Assembly (NCBI GenBank): GCA_009924545.1
Contig: RFRL01000015.1
Location: 1 to 33,601, forward strand
From: Planctomycetia bacterium
Lineage (GTDB): Bacteria > Planctomycetota > Planctomycetia > Pirellulales > UBA1268
DNA: 33,601 nt
Reading direction: 5' to 3'
Both the position numbers and the translations under genes were made by a program. This document shows, piece by piece, positions 9,180 through 18,860 of the stretch. The first letter of the stretch is position 1, and every line of letters starts with the position of its first letter. The notes below the pieces were generated by a model, which saw only the letters and a list, made by a program, of their open reading frames with translations, did no database searches and was not told where the DNA came from.

Positions 9180-10814
9180 TCAGCCGGCCCGCCTCCGCGG
9201 GGAGGCGCCGGAACCCCCCAGCAGGCGTCGCAGCCGCGAGTGTGGCGCCGCCAACGCCTCCCCGCAGGCGAGGTAGTCGCGGGCCACGTCGGCCCACGTG
9301 CGCCGGCCCAACCGCGCGCACACGAGACGCTGCCGCGCGAGCACCTCGGCCGGATGGTCGAGGACGTGGAGGATCGACCTGACCATGCCGTCGACATCGG
9401 CGGGGACGAATGCCTCGGGGGCGGCAAGCTCGGCGTCGGTGAGGAGCTCCTCGACGACGGGGATCCGGCTGAAGGCCACCGGCGTCCCGACGCCGACCGC
9501 CTCCGCGAAGCCGAAGGGCATCGCCCCCTCGAAGAAGGTCGGGATGACGAGGGCCCGCGCGTGGCGCAGGAGCCGCGCATGGATCGGCTCGGGAAGGTTC
9601 GTCGCCTCGACGACGTCGAACACCAGCCCACGCCGCGCCAGTTCGGCGCCGAGCGCCGGATCGGAGGACAAGGCCCCGGTGACGACGAGCTTGACGTCGC
9701 GGCGGTGGCGCCGCAGCACGCACTCGTAGGCATCGATCGCGCCGGCGTAGTTCTTGTAGGGCCGGCACTTGCTCGACACGAGCAGATAGTCGACCCGCTC
9801 GAAGGGGAAATCACAAAAGAACCGGTGCGGCCCGCCCTGCACCGACGTGGCGAAATGGCGGCGCAGGTCGCGGGCCAGGTGTCGCCGCGACGTCGCCTCG
9901 TCCACATCGGCGGCGGGGGTGACGAGCGGGGCATGGGGCACGACGACGACCGGCCTTTCGCTACCGGCGAGTGCCGGCCGGACCTGGCGCCGGGCCACGT
10001 ACTCCGAGAAACAGACGACCGCCTCGGCCCGCTCCGCCAGGGCCGCGAGGCCGCGCTGGTGCGCCCGGATCGTGGCCGGCGGCACGCCCAGCAGCGGATA
10101 CTCGCGGTAGACGATGTCGGCGACGTTCACCACGAGCCGGCCCGGCAACCCGAGCGCCGCCTCCCAGCCGGGATCGGGCACGATCCACAGGATGTCGCCG
10201 GTCCGGCCATGGAGGTCGGCGGCGATGTCCTCGAACACCGGACGGACGCGCGGAAGGAGCGGTCGCAACACCTCGAGCATCCCCAGGCCCACTGTCGCCA
10301 TCACGGTCCGCCGCAGGCGCCCCGCGATCGCCAGGAGCAAACCGAGCGACGACGGGATCGTGGCCACCAACGGCCGCTGGCCGACGGCCCAGGTGAGCGG
10401 GTTGGTGCTGACGCCGTAGCCAGCCAGCCGCTCCTGCCACGCCTTCCGGCGCCGGCCGAACCAGGCGCGCAGTTCAAGTGCCCGGCGCCGATCGCGGCCG
10501 ACCGCCATGATGTGGAGCTTCGTCGACACCAGCGTCCGCGGACCATCGGCCGGCCCCTCGTCGGCGGCGAACAGCCGCTCCACGAGGTGCCGCGAACCCA
10601 CCGCGCACGGGATCACGATCGCCCCCACTTCGGGCACCTGGTCGAACCCGCTGATCAGCGCCCGTACCCAACGGATCAGCCCCTCCCCGTGGGCATCGGC
10701 CAGCGACGCATCGGACAATTCAAGCCAGATGCCCACCGCCCGCACGGAGGCCGACCCGCGGCGAACCGGGACCGACCCTCGGGCGCCGTCGTGCGAAGTC
10801 GTCGAGGCGAACAT
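9180..10814 (-). CDS. glycosyltransferase (GT-B/GT4-like) with long N-terminal region
   Basis: FERVDYLLVSSKCRPYKNYAGAIDAYECVLRRHRRDVKLVVTG...ALVIPTFFEGAMPFGFAEAVGVGTPVAFSRIPVVEELL. Confidence 0.8.
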   Translation of the reverse strand: MFASTTSHDGARGSVPVRRGSASVRAVGIWLELSDASLADAHGEGLIRWVRALISGFDQVPEVGAIVIPCAVGSRHLVERLFAADEGPADGPRTLVSTKLHIMAVGRDRRRALELRAWFGRRRKAWQERLAGYGVSTNPLTWAVGQRPLVATIPSSLGLLLAIAGRLRRTVMATVGLGMLEVLRPLLPRVRPVFEDIAADLHGRTGDILWIVPDPGWEAALGLPGRLVVNVADIVYREYPLLGVPPATIRAHQRGLAALAERAEAVVCFSEYVARRQVRPALAGSERPVVVVPHAPLVTPAADVDEATSRRHLARDLRRHFATSVQGGPHRFFCDFPFERVDYLLVSSKCRPYKNYAGAIDAYECVLRRHRRDVKLVVTGALSSDPALGAELARRGLVFDVVEATNLPEPIHARLLRHARALVIPTFFEGAMPFGFAEAVGVGTPVAFSRIPVVEELLTDAELAAPEAFVPADVDGMVRSILHVLDHPAEVLARQRLVCARLGRRTWADVARDYLACGEALAAPHSRLRRLLGGSGASPRRRAG

Positions 10815-10827
10815 GGCTGCCACGCGG

Positions 10828-12162
10828 TCAGAGGTAGGGCAGGGCCCGCCGCGGGGCCCGGATCGCGTCGTCGATCGCCGCCACCAGCGCCTCGTCCGCG
10901 CCGCGCCACCCGCGGCGCCGGATGTTCGCCACGACGGCGGGGTCGGCGTGCGCCGCCAGCGGCAATCGCTCCCCGTCGAGCAGGGCGTGGGCGGTCGCCA
11001 GCGGATCGCAGCCGTCGAAAAACCGCATTCCCAACCCGAACTCCGTGTCGATCTCGCGCATCTGCGGATAGTCGCTGGAGATCGAGCGGCGGCCGAGGAT
11101 CGCCGCCTCGACCACGCTGTAGGTGCCGTTGTCGGCGAGGACGTTGTGGAGGAGGAAGCGGGCATCGCGGACGATCCCGACATACTCCGCGTCGGGCACC
11201 GCACCGCGGAAGTGCACGCGCCGGCGCCACGCGCCGAGAGTGGTGCGCACCGCATCCCGGACCGAGCGCACGTAGGGCTCGTCCCACACCGCGCGGCGGT
11301 CACCGATCCGCTCGGCGGGCAGGTCGGGATCGAACAGATCGGTCCACAGTCCGGTCACCACGACGTCGAGCGCGCCGCCGAGGGTGTCGAGATACAGCCG
11401 CAGCGCCCGCAGCGTCCGCAGGTGGTTCTTGTGCTGCGAGGAGTTGGTCACCCAGACGAAATACGGTGCCGCCCGGTCGGCGGTTACCGACTCGGCAGCA
11501 CCGCCCGCCGACGCGTGCCCACCGGCCAGAGCGAGGAAGTGATCGATGTCGATCGTGGTCGGGATCCGGACCACGTGGCCGAGGGCGCCGGCGTAGCTCA
11601 CCACGTCGCGGGCCGTCGCGGCGCTGGTGGCCGCGACCACGTCGGCAGTGCGCACGTTGCGGAGGAAATCCCACACCGGCCCGTCCGGATTGCCATACAT
11701 GGCAGCATCGAAAATGCCCGGGGCGTAGCGCTGCAGGTGGTCGGTGACGAGCACGCCGTAGGGGCGCAGGGGAACGAGCGGGTGCACGAGTCGATCCGAA
11801 ACGAAGAACCAGAAATCGCAATCGCAGAAAAACGCCCCGGCGTCGGCCGGCAACTGGTAGGTCGAGGAAATGAACGCGCCGACCTCGAGCCCCGCCGCCG
11901 TGGCGCAGCACGCCGCCGCATCGCGATCGAGGCAGCGCCACCGGAACGGGCGGACCTCCACGAGGGGGCACTCCGCGCGCAGGGCGGCGAGCTCATCCTC
12001 GATGGCGGGGAGATGGTCGGCCGGGACACCGAACACGACCCGCGCCACGCTCCGTGACGCGAACGACCGGACGACGTTGAGCACGAGGCGCAAGGTGCCG
12101 CCGAAGTAGGCGACCGGCAGCAGCACCGCGATCCGCGGTTCGGACCGACCGGGCGCGATCAT
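10828..12162 (-). CDS. glycosyltransferase (GT4-like)
   Basis: VLLPVAYFGGTLRLVLNVVRSFA...YFVWVTNSSQHKNHLRTLRALRLYLD...ADNGTYSVVEAAILGRRSISSDYPQMREI. Confidence 0.8.
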   Translation of the reverse strand: MIAPGRSEPRIAVLLPVAYFGGTLRLVLNVVRSFASRSVARVVFGVPADHLPAIEDELAALRAECPLVEVRPFRWRCLDRDAAACCATAAGLEVGAFISSTYQLPADAGAFFCDCDFWFFVSDRLVHPLVPLRPYGVLVTDHLQRYAPGIFDAAMYGNPDGPVWDFLRNVRTADVVAATSAATARDVVSYAGALGHVVRIPTTIDIDHFLALAGGHASAGGAAESVTADRAAPYFVWVTNSSQHKNHLRTLRALRLYLDTLGGALDVVVTGLWTDLFDPDLPAERIGDRRAVWDEPYVRSVRDAVRTTLGAWRRRVHFRGAVPDAEYVGIVRDARFLLHNVLADNGTYSVVEAAILGRRSISSDYPQMREIDTEFGLGMRFFDGCDPLATAHALLDGERLPLAAHADPAVVANIRRRGWRGADEALVAAIDDAIRAPRRALPYL

Positions 12163-12547
12163 GGGGGGCCCGCGGAGGAGTGACGATCTCGACGCGCGGC
12201 TTATCCCGTACCGCCGCGGCGCGAGTCAACGTCAGTTGCCATCGGGGCCAGGTTCTCCACGCCGGTCGGCGGTATCCGGCACGTCGATCGGCCGGAAAAA
12301 CAGGGTTATCCTCCCGCATGGAGACGGCGCGTCGAACCCTGGGGGCCACGGGGTAACGCCGCGCCGCGCGACGCGATTCCATCGGAATTCGCTTCGCGTG
12401 CGCTCCCATCCGCCGGCCCGGGCAGAGGTGCCCTACCGCAAACCGGGCACCGCCTGGTGTCACGGGCGCGGCCGCACGCTTTCCAGGCGCTCGACCAACC
12501 GGGTAGCCTTACCACCCCCCCACGGGTTCCCGGAGCCACGAACCATC

Positions 12548-14950
12548 ATGACCGTCGCCTGCCGTGCCTTGCTGATCGTGTGTGTCGCGTGTCTGGTCAC
12601 GGTGCCACCGGTGGGGCGACACGCCGCCGCGCAGCCGCCGGCGGCAGCAGCGGACGGCACGGTGCTGCCGCGTCCCGCACCGGCTTTCCAGGGCAGGATC
12701 GGTCGGACGGTCGCCGAGTCCACCCCCGACTTCCCGCGCGAGCTCGCCGCCCCGCGGAACGCTCCCAACGTGCTCCTCATCATGACCGACGACGTCGGTT
12801 TCGGGGCCTCGTCGACCTTCGGTGGACCGATCCCCACGCCGGCCTTCGATGCCCTCGCCAAGCGCGGGCTGCGCTACAACCGCTTCCACACCACCGCCCT
12901 CTGCTCCCCCACGCGGGCGGCGCTGATCACCGGCCGCAACCACCACACCTGCGGGACCGGTGCCATCACCGAGATGGGGACCGGCTACCCCGGCTACAAC
13001 ACGCTGATGTCGAAGGCCTGCGGCACGGTCGGTGAGATCCTCAAGCAGAACGGGTGGAACACCGCCTGGTTCGGCAAGAACCACAACGTGCCCGACTGGC
13101 ACTCCAGCCAGGCCGGTCCCTTCGACCTGTGGCCCACCGGGCTCGGCTTCGAGCACTTCTACGGCTTCCTCGGCGGCGACACCGACCAGTGGCATCCGGC
13201 GATCTTCGACGGCACGAAGCCGGTCGAGGCCCCCCACGATGACCCCGACTACCACCTCGACGCCGATCTCGCCGACAAGGCGGTGGCCTGGATCCGCGAG
13301 CAACACGCCCTCGCGCCCGACAAGCCGTTCTTCGCCTACTACACCCCCGGTTTGTGCCACGCGCCGCACCACGCCCCCCGGGAGTGGATCGCGAAGTTCA
13401 AGGGCCGGTTCGACCAGGGCTGGGACAAGGTGCGCGAGGAGACCCTCGCCCGGCAGATCGCCCTGGGGATCGTGCCCGCCGGCACGAAGCTCACCGCCCG
13501 CCCGGCGGAGATCCCCGCCTGGGACTCGCTCACGGCCAACCAGCGCCGCCTCTACGCCCGGATGATGGAGAGCTACGCGGCCTGTCTCGCCTACTGCGAC
13601 TCCAACATCCAGCGCGTCATCGACGCCGTCGCCGACACCGGCGAGCTCGACAACACGCTCATCATGTACATCCAGGGCGACAACGGCGCCAGTGCCGAAG
13701 GCACGCTCCAGGGTGTGCTCAACGAGGTGGGGGTGGCCGCCAACGGCGTGACGGAGACGGAGGAGTATCTGCTCTCGATGATGGACGAGATCGGTGGCCC
13801 CCTGACCTACAACCACTACCCCGTCGGCTGGGCCCATGCGATGTGCGCGCCGTTCCAGTGGACGAAGCAGGTGGCCTCGCACCTGGGGGGCACGCGCAAC
13901 GGCCTCGTCGTCTCCTGGCCGGCACGGATGGGGGAGGCCGGGGGGATCCGGTCGCAGTTCTGCCATGTCATCGACATCGCCCCCACGATCCTCGAGGTCG
14001 CGGGGGTCACCGAACCGAAGATCATCAACGGCGTGGCCCAGACCCCGATCGAGGGCACGAGCCTGGTCTATTCCTTCGCCGACGCCGGCGCGCCGGAGCG
14101 GCACACCACGCAGTACTTCGAGCTGCTGGCCAACCGCGGCATCTACCACGACGGTTGGCTGGCCAACACCAAGCCGAAGAAACTCCCCTGGGCCCCCCCT
14201 GGCGTCGTCACCCGGCCGGAGGAGTTCGAGTGGGAGCTGTACCACATCGCCGTCGACCACTCCCAGGCGGAGAACCTCGCGGCCACGCACCCCGAAAAGC
14301 TCGCCGACCTCCGCGCCCGGTTCGACGCCGAAGCCCGGAAGTACAACGTCTACCCGCTCGATTCCACGTTCGCGGAGCGGGCGGACGTGCGCATCCGTCC
14401 GAGCCTGACCCGGGGTCGCGACACCTTCACCTACCATCCCGGTACGTTCCGGGTTCCGGAGGGGAGCGCCCCCGATCTCAAGAACCGCTCCTACAGCGTC
14501 AGCGCGGAGGTGGAGATCCCGGCGCAGGGCGCCGAAGGCGTGCTCGTCACGCAGGGGGGCCGGTTCGGCGGATGGGGGCTGCTGGTGATCGACGGGAAGC
14601 CGGAGTTCGTCCACGCCTACTCCAACCAGAAGCAGCACAAGTACCGCGTGGCAGCGGCGGAGAAGCTGGCTCCGGGCAAACACACCATCACCTTCGACTT
14701 CGCCTACGAGGGCCCCGGAATGGGCAAGGCAGGCACGGGCACGCTCTCGGTCGATGGTCGGCCGGTGGCGAAGGGGCGGATCGAGAAGACGATCCCGCTG
14801 CGGATCTCGCTCGACGAGACGTTCGACGTGGGGCGCGACACGGGCACGCCGGTCGTCGAGGACTATGTCGCGCGGATGCCGTTCGCCTTCACCGGCCGGC
14901 TCGGCAAGGTGGTGATCACGCCCCAAGCGGCCGCCACCGCCGCGCCGTGA
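12548..14950 (+). CDS. secreted arylsulfatase-type sulfatase
   Basis: Signal peptide; NVLLIMTDDVGFGASSTFGGPIPTPAFDALAKRGLRYNRFHTTALCSPTRAALITGRNHH contains the CxPxR sulfatase motif (CSPTR). Confidence 0.95.
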   Translation: MTVACRALLIVCVACLVTVPPVGRHAAAQPPAAAADGTVLPRPAPAFQGRIGRTVAESTPDFPRELAAPRNAPNVLLIMTDDVGFGASSTFGGPIPTPAFDALAKRGLRYNRFHTTALCSPTRAALITGRNHHTCGTGAITEMGTGYPGYNTLMSKACGTVGEILKQNGWNTAWFGKNHNVPDWHSSQAGPFDLWPTGLGFEHFYGFLGGDTDQWHPAIFDGTKPVEAPHDDPDYHLDADLADKAVAWIREQHALAPDKPFFAYYTPGLCHAPHHAPREWIAKFKGRFDQGWDKVREETLARQIALGIVPAGTKLTARPAEIPAWDSLTANQRRLYARMMESYAACLAYCDSNIQRVIDAVADTGELDNTLIMYIQGDNGASAEGTLQGVLNEVGVAANGVTETEEYLLSMMDEIGGPLTYNHYPVGWAHAMCAPFQWTKQVASHLGGTRNGLVVSWPARMGEAGGIRSQFCHVIDIAPTILEVAGVTEPKIINGVAQTPIEGTSLVYSFADAGAPERHTTQYFELLANRGIYHDGWLANTKPKKLPWAPPGVVTRPEEFEWELYHIAVDHSQAENLAATHPEKLADLRARFDAEARKYNVYPLDSTFAERADVRIRPSLTRGRDTFTYHPGTFRVPEGSAPDLKNRSYSVSAEVEIPAQGAEGVLVTQGGRFGGWGLLVIDGKPEFVHAYSNQKQHKYRVAAAEKLAPGKHTITFDFAYEGPGMGKAGTGTLSVDGRPVAKGRIEKTIPLRISLDETFDVGRDTGTPVVEDYVARMPFAFTGRLGKVVITPQAAATAAP

Positions 14951-15172
14951 GGTGACGGTCCGGGGCATCCGGGGGCGGCCAGCTCCCCATGCTCCCGGCC
15001 GCGGCACGACCGCCAGCGACACCGGCACTGTCACCGCCGCGCCGGGTCGATCCGCCAGAAGATCACGAAATCCGCCCCCGCAGAGACGGCGAAGCGGCCG
15101 CAGGGGGCGACCGCCTCCCGGAACAGATCGCCCGCCAGGCGATGTGCTCGATGGGGCCGTCCTGCCGCTCAC

Positions 15173-15857
15173 TCACCCGCCGGCATCGAGCCCACGGAGC
15201 AGCGTGATCGCCTCCTCGAGGGTCGGGCTCACGCCGCCGCGCACCCGGCCGCGGCGGTCGGCCGTGGCGAGGAGCTCGACCTCGGCGAAGTCGGGATGGG
15301 CCTCGAGCCGGGCCCGGGCACGCTGCCCGAGGGTGCCCGCGGCGTGGGCCCGCGCCGCCGGGAGCGACTCCACGAGCCACGCCGTCCGCTCCGTCACCAG
15401 GCCCGCGAGGGCCAAAAGCGCCGCCGCCACCGGAGCCCCACGGTCGATCGCCCGGCCCACGTCGAACACCAGGGCCGCCGTCAGCAGCTCCTCGTCGTAG
15501 GGGCGCTCGGCCCGCACCAGCTCGAACACCTGCAGCGTGTGCTCGAGCGCATCCCCCTCCGGATGCCGCGCCGGATCCTGCTTCACCGTCGCCAGCATCC
15601 GCACCAGGGCCGCGATGTCGTCGAAGCGGTCGCCGGCCACCGGGGGCGGATCGCTCGCCGCCCCGGCCAGCTCCGGCGCGACGGATTTCTCCATGGTCGG
15701 GGAGGCGCTCCTCCGGCACCCACCCGCGGGCCACACGCCGCGCGGCACGGAGCCGGGCCCGGTGCGAATCGCCGCCACCCGCCACGAAGCGGGCCGCCTC
15801 GGCGGCGATCTTGCGGCGGAGTTTGTCGGGCGGTGGTCCGCCGGGAGAGTCGCTCAT
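15173..15857 (-). pseudogene. planctomycete-type KLRRK.../HD-domain protein; internally shortened, frameshifted, HD residues lost
   Basis: N-terminal frame MSDSPGGPPPDKLRRKIAAEAARFVAGGG...RVARGWVPEERLPDHGEIRR (15857 to ~15690) then a different frame with HPEGDALEHTLQVFELVRAERPYDEELLTAALVFDVGRAID... to 15173. The C-terminal part may be expressed alone from 15694. Confidence 0.55.
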
Positions 15858-15915
15858 CGATGCCTCGCTGCGCTCGGCAGGCGGGGGGGGCGGGTGCCGC
15901 CCCCGTGATCCCGCG

Positions 15916-18678
15916 TCACTCGGACGCTTTGCCGGCGGGGATCTCCCGCCAGCGGATGCCGCGGATCTTCGCCGCCGTGGCATAGGTGGCGATGCCGAGC
16001 GGCTTCGAGGGGATCACCTCCGGCCGCACCGAGATCGTGTGCCCCTCGAGGTCTTGGTTGACCACCTGCTCGTCGTCGATGAAGCACTCGATGCGCTGCG
16101 GCGTGACGCGGACGCGGATCGCGTACCAGCGCTGATTCTTGAACTCGCGGAACTGGGTGGTGTCGTTGTGGGCGGCGTCGCGGCCGTCGATGTTCGACAG
16201 ACCGATCACGCCGCCCCCCCACCCGCCGACGATGAAGCTGCAGGGATCGTCGCCGACCGGGAAGGTGAGGCCGCAGAAGAAGTCGCTCCCGTCGACGCGC
16301 TGCGCCTCGCAGGCCAACTCGTAGTGCTGCCGCGGGAAGTCTTTCGTCCAGGTGATCCCGCTCATGTCGGCACCGATACCGATGCGGATGGCCCCGTCAT
16401 CGACCCGCACCTCCCCCTCGCCACCGAACGCCGTGCTCCGCCAGCCGCCGAGGGCTTCGCCATCGAAGAGCGGTTTCCAGCCATCGGCCGCCGCGGCCCG
16501 GTCGGGCCCGCCGCTGCCGCTGAGCTCGCTTACCAGGGCGGTCGCCCCGTAGACCTTCTCCAGGGCGGCGAGGATCCCGGCGGCATCCACGCTCACCGCC
16601 CGGGCGAGGGCGTCGTCGTAGGCCACGTCGAGGACGAGCGAATGGATGTTGCCGTCGAAGATCAGCCCCACCAACTCCCCCTTCACGTTGACCACCGGGC
16701 TGCCGGAATTGCCGCCGATGATGTCGGCGGTGGAGACGAAATTGAACGGCGTGCGGAGAAAGGCATCGTCCTGCTCCAGGCCGGCCCGCTTCTCGGCCCA
16801 GCGCGGCGGCAGGTCGAAAGGGGGCGTCTCGCGCTTCTCGTCGGCGCGGTCGAAGAGCCCGGCGTAGGTGGTGTGGGCGGGGATGCTGCGGCCATCCTGC
16901 CGGTAGCCTTTCACCGTGCCGTACGCCAGCCGCAACGTGAACGTGGCGTCGGGGTAGAGGCCGTCGCCTTCGGAGGCGAACCGGGCCCGCGTGATCTCGG
17001 CATGCGCCTGCCGCTTCACCTCCCCCGCCTTCTCGACGACCGCCCGCAGCCGCCGGGCCTCGGCATCGACCACAGCCGCCAAAGCCACCATCGGGTCGCC
17101 CGCCTTCTCCACGGCCGCCCGCCCGCCGGCGAGGCCGGCGTCGTAGAGCTCGCGGCGGGTGTCGCGTGGCGGCTCCGCCCCAGCGGGGGTGGGCCGCGTG
17201 CCGAGGTGCGTGCCGCGCACCAGTTCCGTGGCCCGCGCGCGGGGCGACTTCCCCGCCAGCACCTCCTTCACGAGCGGATCGTCGCCACCGAGGGCACTGG
17301 CCAGGAAGGAGAGCGAATCGGTGAGCTTGGCGATCTCCAGGTCGTCGTGGATCGGCTCCTTGGAGAACAGTTGCATCTCGAGCGACTCGCGGGCCGAGTC
17401 GCGCAATTCGCGGAGCCGCTCGCCGCTGGGCTTCTTCGCCTCCTCGGCCGCACGGAGGATCGTCCGCGCGTTGGCGAAGAACTTGCTGTTGAACGCCAGC
17501 CCCGACTCGAGCAGGCTGTGGCGCCGCGACACGGCGTCGAGCTCCTTTTCCACCGCCTCGATGCGCTCGTAGGGACTCGGCGTGCCGGCTGCGGCGCGCT
17601 TGGCCACCGCGGCCCGGTCGCGCTCCTCGGCCCCGCGCCGCGCCGCCATGATCCGCGGATCGAGGAGTCCGGCCTGGACGCCAAGCCGCGCCTTGCGGGA
17701 GTTCTGCACGCCAAACAGGTCCTCGGCCACCTGCCGGGCCTGCTCCGGCCCCTGCCCCGCGAAGGCGCCGTAGAGGACCTCGAGGCGGTTGAGGCTGGCG
17801 AGGGACCACGGCATCTGCCGGTCGCGCATCGCCTCCAGCTCGCGCATCGTGTTGGCACGATCGGTGTGCCCCGGGTGACCGGAGACGAACACCAGGTCCC
17901 CCTCGCCGACCGGCGTCGCCGACCAGGCGAGGTGGTGCGGCACGCGGGCAGGCGCACCATCTTCATAGGCCCGGAACAGGCACATGTCGAGGTTGTAGCG
18001 CGGGTACTCGAAGTTGTCGGCATCGCCGCCGAAGAAGGCGATCTGCCGCTCCGGCGCGAACACGAGGCGGACATCGGTGTATTTCTTGGCCCGGTACAGG
18101 TGGTAGGCGCCACCCTGGTAGAGCGTGACGACGTCGCTGCGCAGGCCGGTCGCCGCCAGCGACGCCTGCTCGATCTCGGCCATCGCCTTCCGCCGGGCGG
18201 CGAAGGCTGCATCGGTGTCCATGCCAGTTTTCACCACCGCCTCCACCCGTGCGGTGACGTCCTCGATCGACACCAGGACGTTGAGCTCGAGATCCAGGCA
18301 CTTCAGTTCGTCTTCGCGTCGCGCGGCGCTGAAGCCGTCGCGGTAGTAGTCGTGCGTCTCGTCGCCGAGCTTCTGCAGGGCGTCGGCACCGACGTGGTGG
18401 TTGGTGAGAACCAGGCCGTCGGCGGAAACGAACGACCCCGACCCGCCCGAGTTGAAGCGCACCGAGGCCTGCTGGAGGTGGATGAGCCACTCGGGGGACA
18501 GCTTCACACCGTGATCCCGCTCGAGTCGCTCGCGTGGGGGATGGCTGTAAAGCCACATCCCCTCATCGGCCCGGACCTGCACGGCCGCCATGCCGATGAA
18601 CGACGCGGCCACGACGACGAGCAGGGAACCGCGCCTGGGGAAAAAGCGTGCAGACGGCAAACGGTGGAAGGCCGGCAT
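15916..18678 (-). CDS. S46-family (DPP7/11-like) peptidase with C-terminal DUF1080-like domain
   Basis: DEGMWLYSHPPRERLERDHGVKLSPEWLIHLQQASVRFNSGGSGSFVSADGLVLTNHHVG; GGNSGSPVVNVKGELVGLIFDGNIHSL; then WKPLFDGEALGGWRSTAFGGEG...QRWYAIRVRVTPQRIECFIDDEQVV...GIATYATAAKIRGIRWREI. Confidence 0.9.
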   Translation of the reverse strand: MPAFHRLPSARFFPRRGSLLVVVAASFIGMAAVQVRADEGMWLYSHPPRERLERDHGVKLSPEWLIHLQQASVRFNSGGSGSFVSADGLVLTNHHVGADALQKLGDETHDYYRDGFSAARREDELKCLDLELNVLVSIEDVTARVEAVVKTGMDTDAAFAARRKAMAEIEQASLAATGLRSDVVTLYQGGAYHLYRAKKYTDVRLVFAPERQIAFFGGDADNFEYPRYNLDMCLFRAYEDGAPARVPHHLAWSATPVGEGDLVFVSGHPGHTDRANTMRELEAMRDRQMPWSLASLNRLEVLYGAFAGQGPEQARQVAEDLFGVQNSRKARLGVQAGLLDPRIMAARRGAEERDRAAVAKRAAAGTPSPYERIEAVEKELDAVSRRHSLLESGLAFNSKFFANARTILRAAEEAKKPSGERLRELRDSARESLEMQLFSKEPIHDDLEIAKLTDSLSFLASALGGDDPLVKEVLAGKSPRARATELVRGTHLGTRPTPAGAEPPRDTRRELYDAGLAGGRAAVEKAGDPMVALAAVVDAEARRLRAVVEKAGEVKRQAHAEITRARFASEGDGLYPDATFTLRLAYGTVKGYRQDGRSIPAHTTYAGLFDRADEKRETPPFDLPPRWAEKRAGLEQDDAFLRTPFNFVSTADIIGGNSGSPVVNVKGELVGLIFDGNIHSLVLDVAYDDALARAVSVDAAGILAALEKVYGATALVSELSGSGGPDRAAAADGWKPLFDGEALGGWRSTAFGGEGEVRVDDGAIRIGIGADMSGITWTKDFPRQHYELACEAQRVDGSDFFCGLTFPVGDDPCSFIVGGWGGGVIGLSNIDGRDAAHNDTTQFREFKNQRWYAIRVRVTPQRIECFIDDEQVVNQDLEGHTISVRPEVIPSKPLGIATYATAAKIRGIRWREIPAGKASE

Positions 18679-18802
18679 GGGGGCACCCTCGGGGAAGCGA
18701 CCGCGGACGCCACCGACCGCGGTGTGCAAAAGCCTATCCGATCGCGGCCGGCTCGCCGAAGGGCGGTGGGGGGGCGACGCACGACCCGGCGTCGGCCGGG
18801 AC

Positions 18803-18830
18803 TTGACGAAAGAATGTACTTCTGTACACT
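18803..18830 (+). promoter_or_regulatory. sigma70-like promoter upstream of comM with overlapping palindrome
   Basis: TTGACG (18803-18808), 16-nt spacer, TACACT (18825-18830); palindrome TGTACTTCTGTACA at 18815-18828. Confidence 0.6.
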
Positions 18831-18860
18831 CTTTGAGCGGGGCAGACGAGGGCCAATTGC

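Noticed and set aside
7620-11747. 1375-aa plus-strand ORF as one giant protein
   Set aside because: Only the first ~265 aa match an oxidoreductase; the rest is out-of-frame oxidoreductase sequence and antisense of the glycosyltransferases.
12509-15172. 887-aa minus-strand ORF opposite the sulfatase
   Set aside because: Antisense artefact; low-complexity G/R/V/E composition and full overlap with a clear sulfatase gene.
14952-15172. Possible remnant gene on the minus strand (LFREAVAPCGRFAVSAGADFVIFWRIDPARR*)
   Set aside because: Protein-like but too short and without a recognised family or clear start; cannot be separated from chance.
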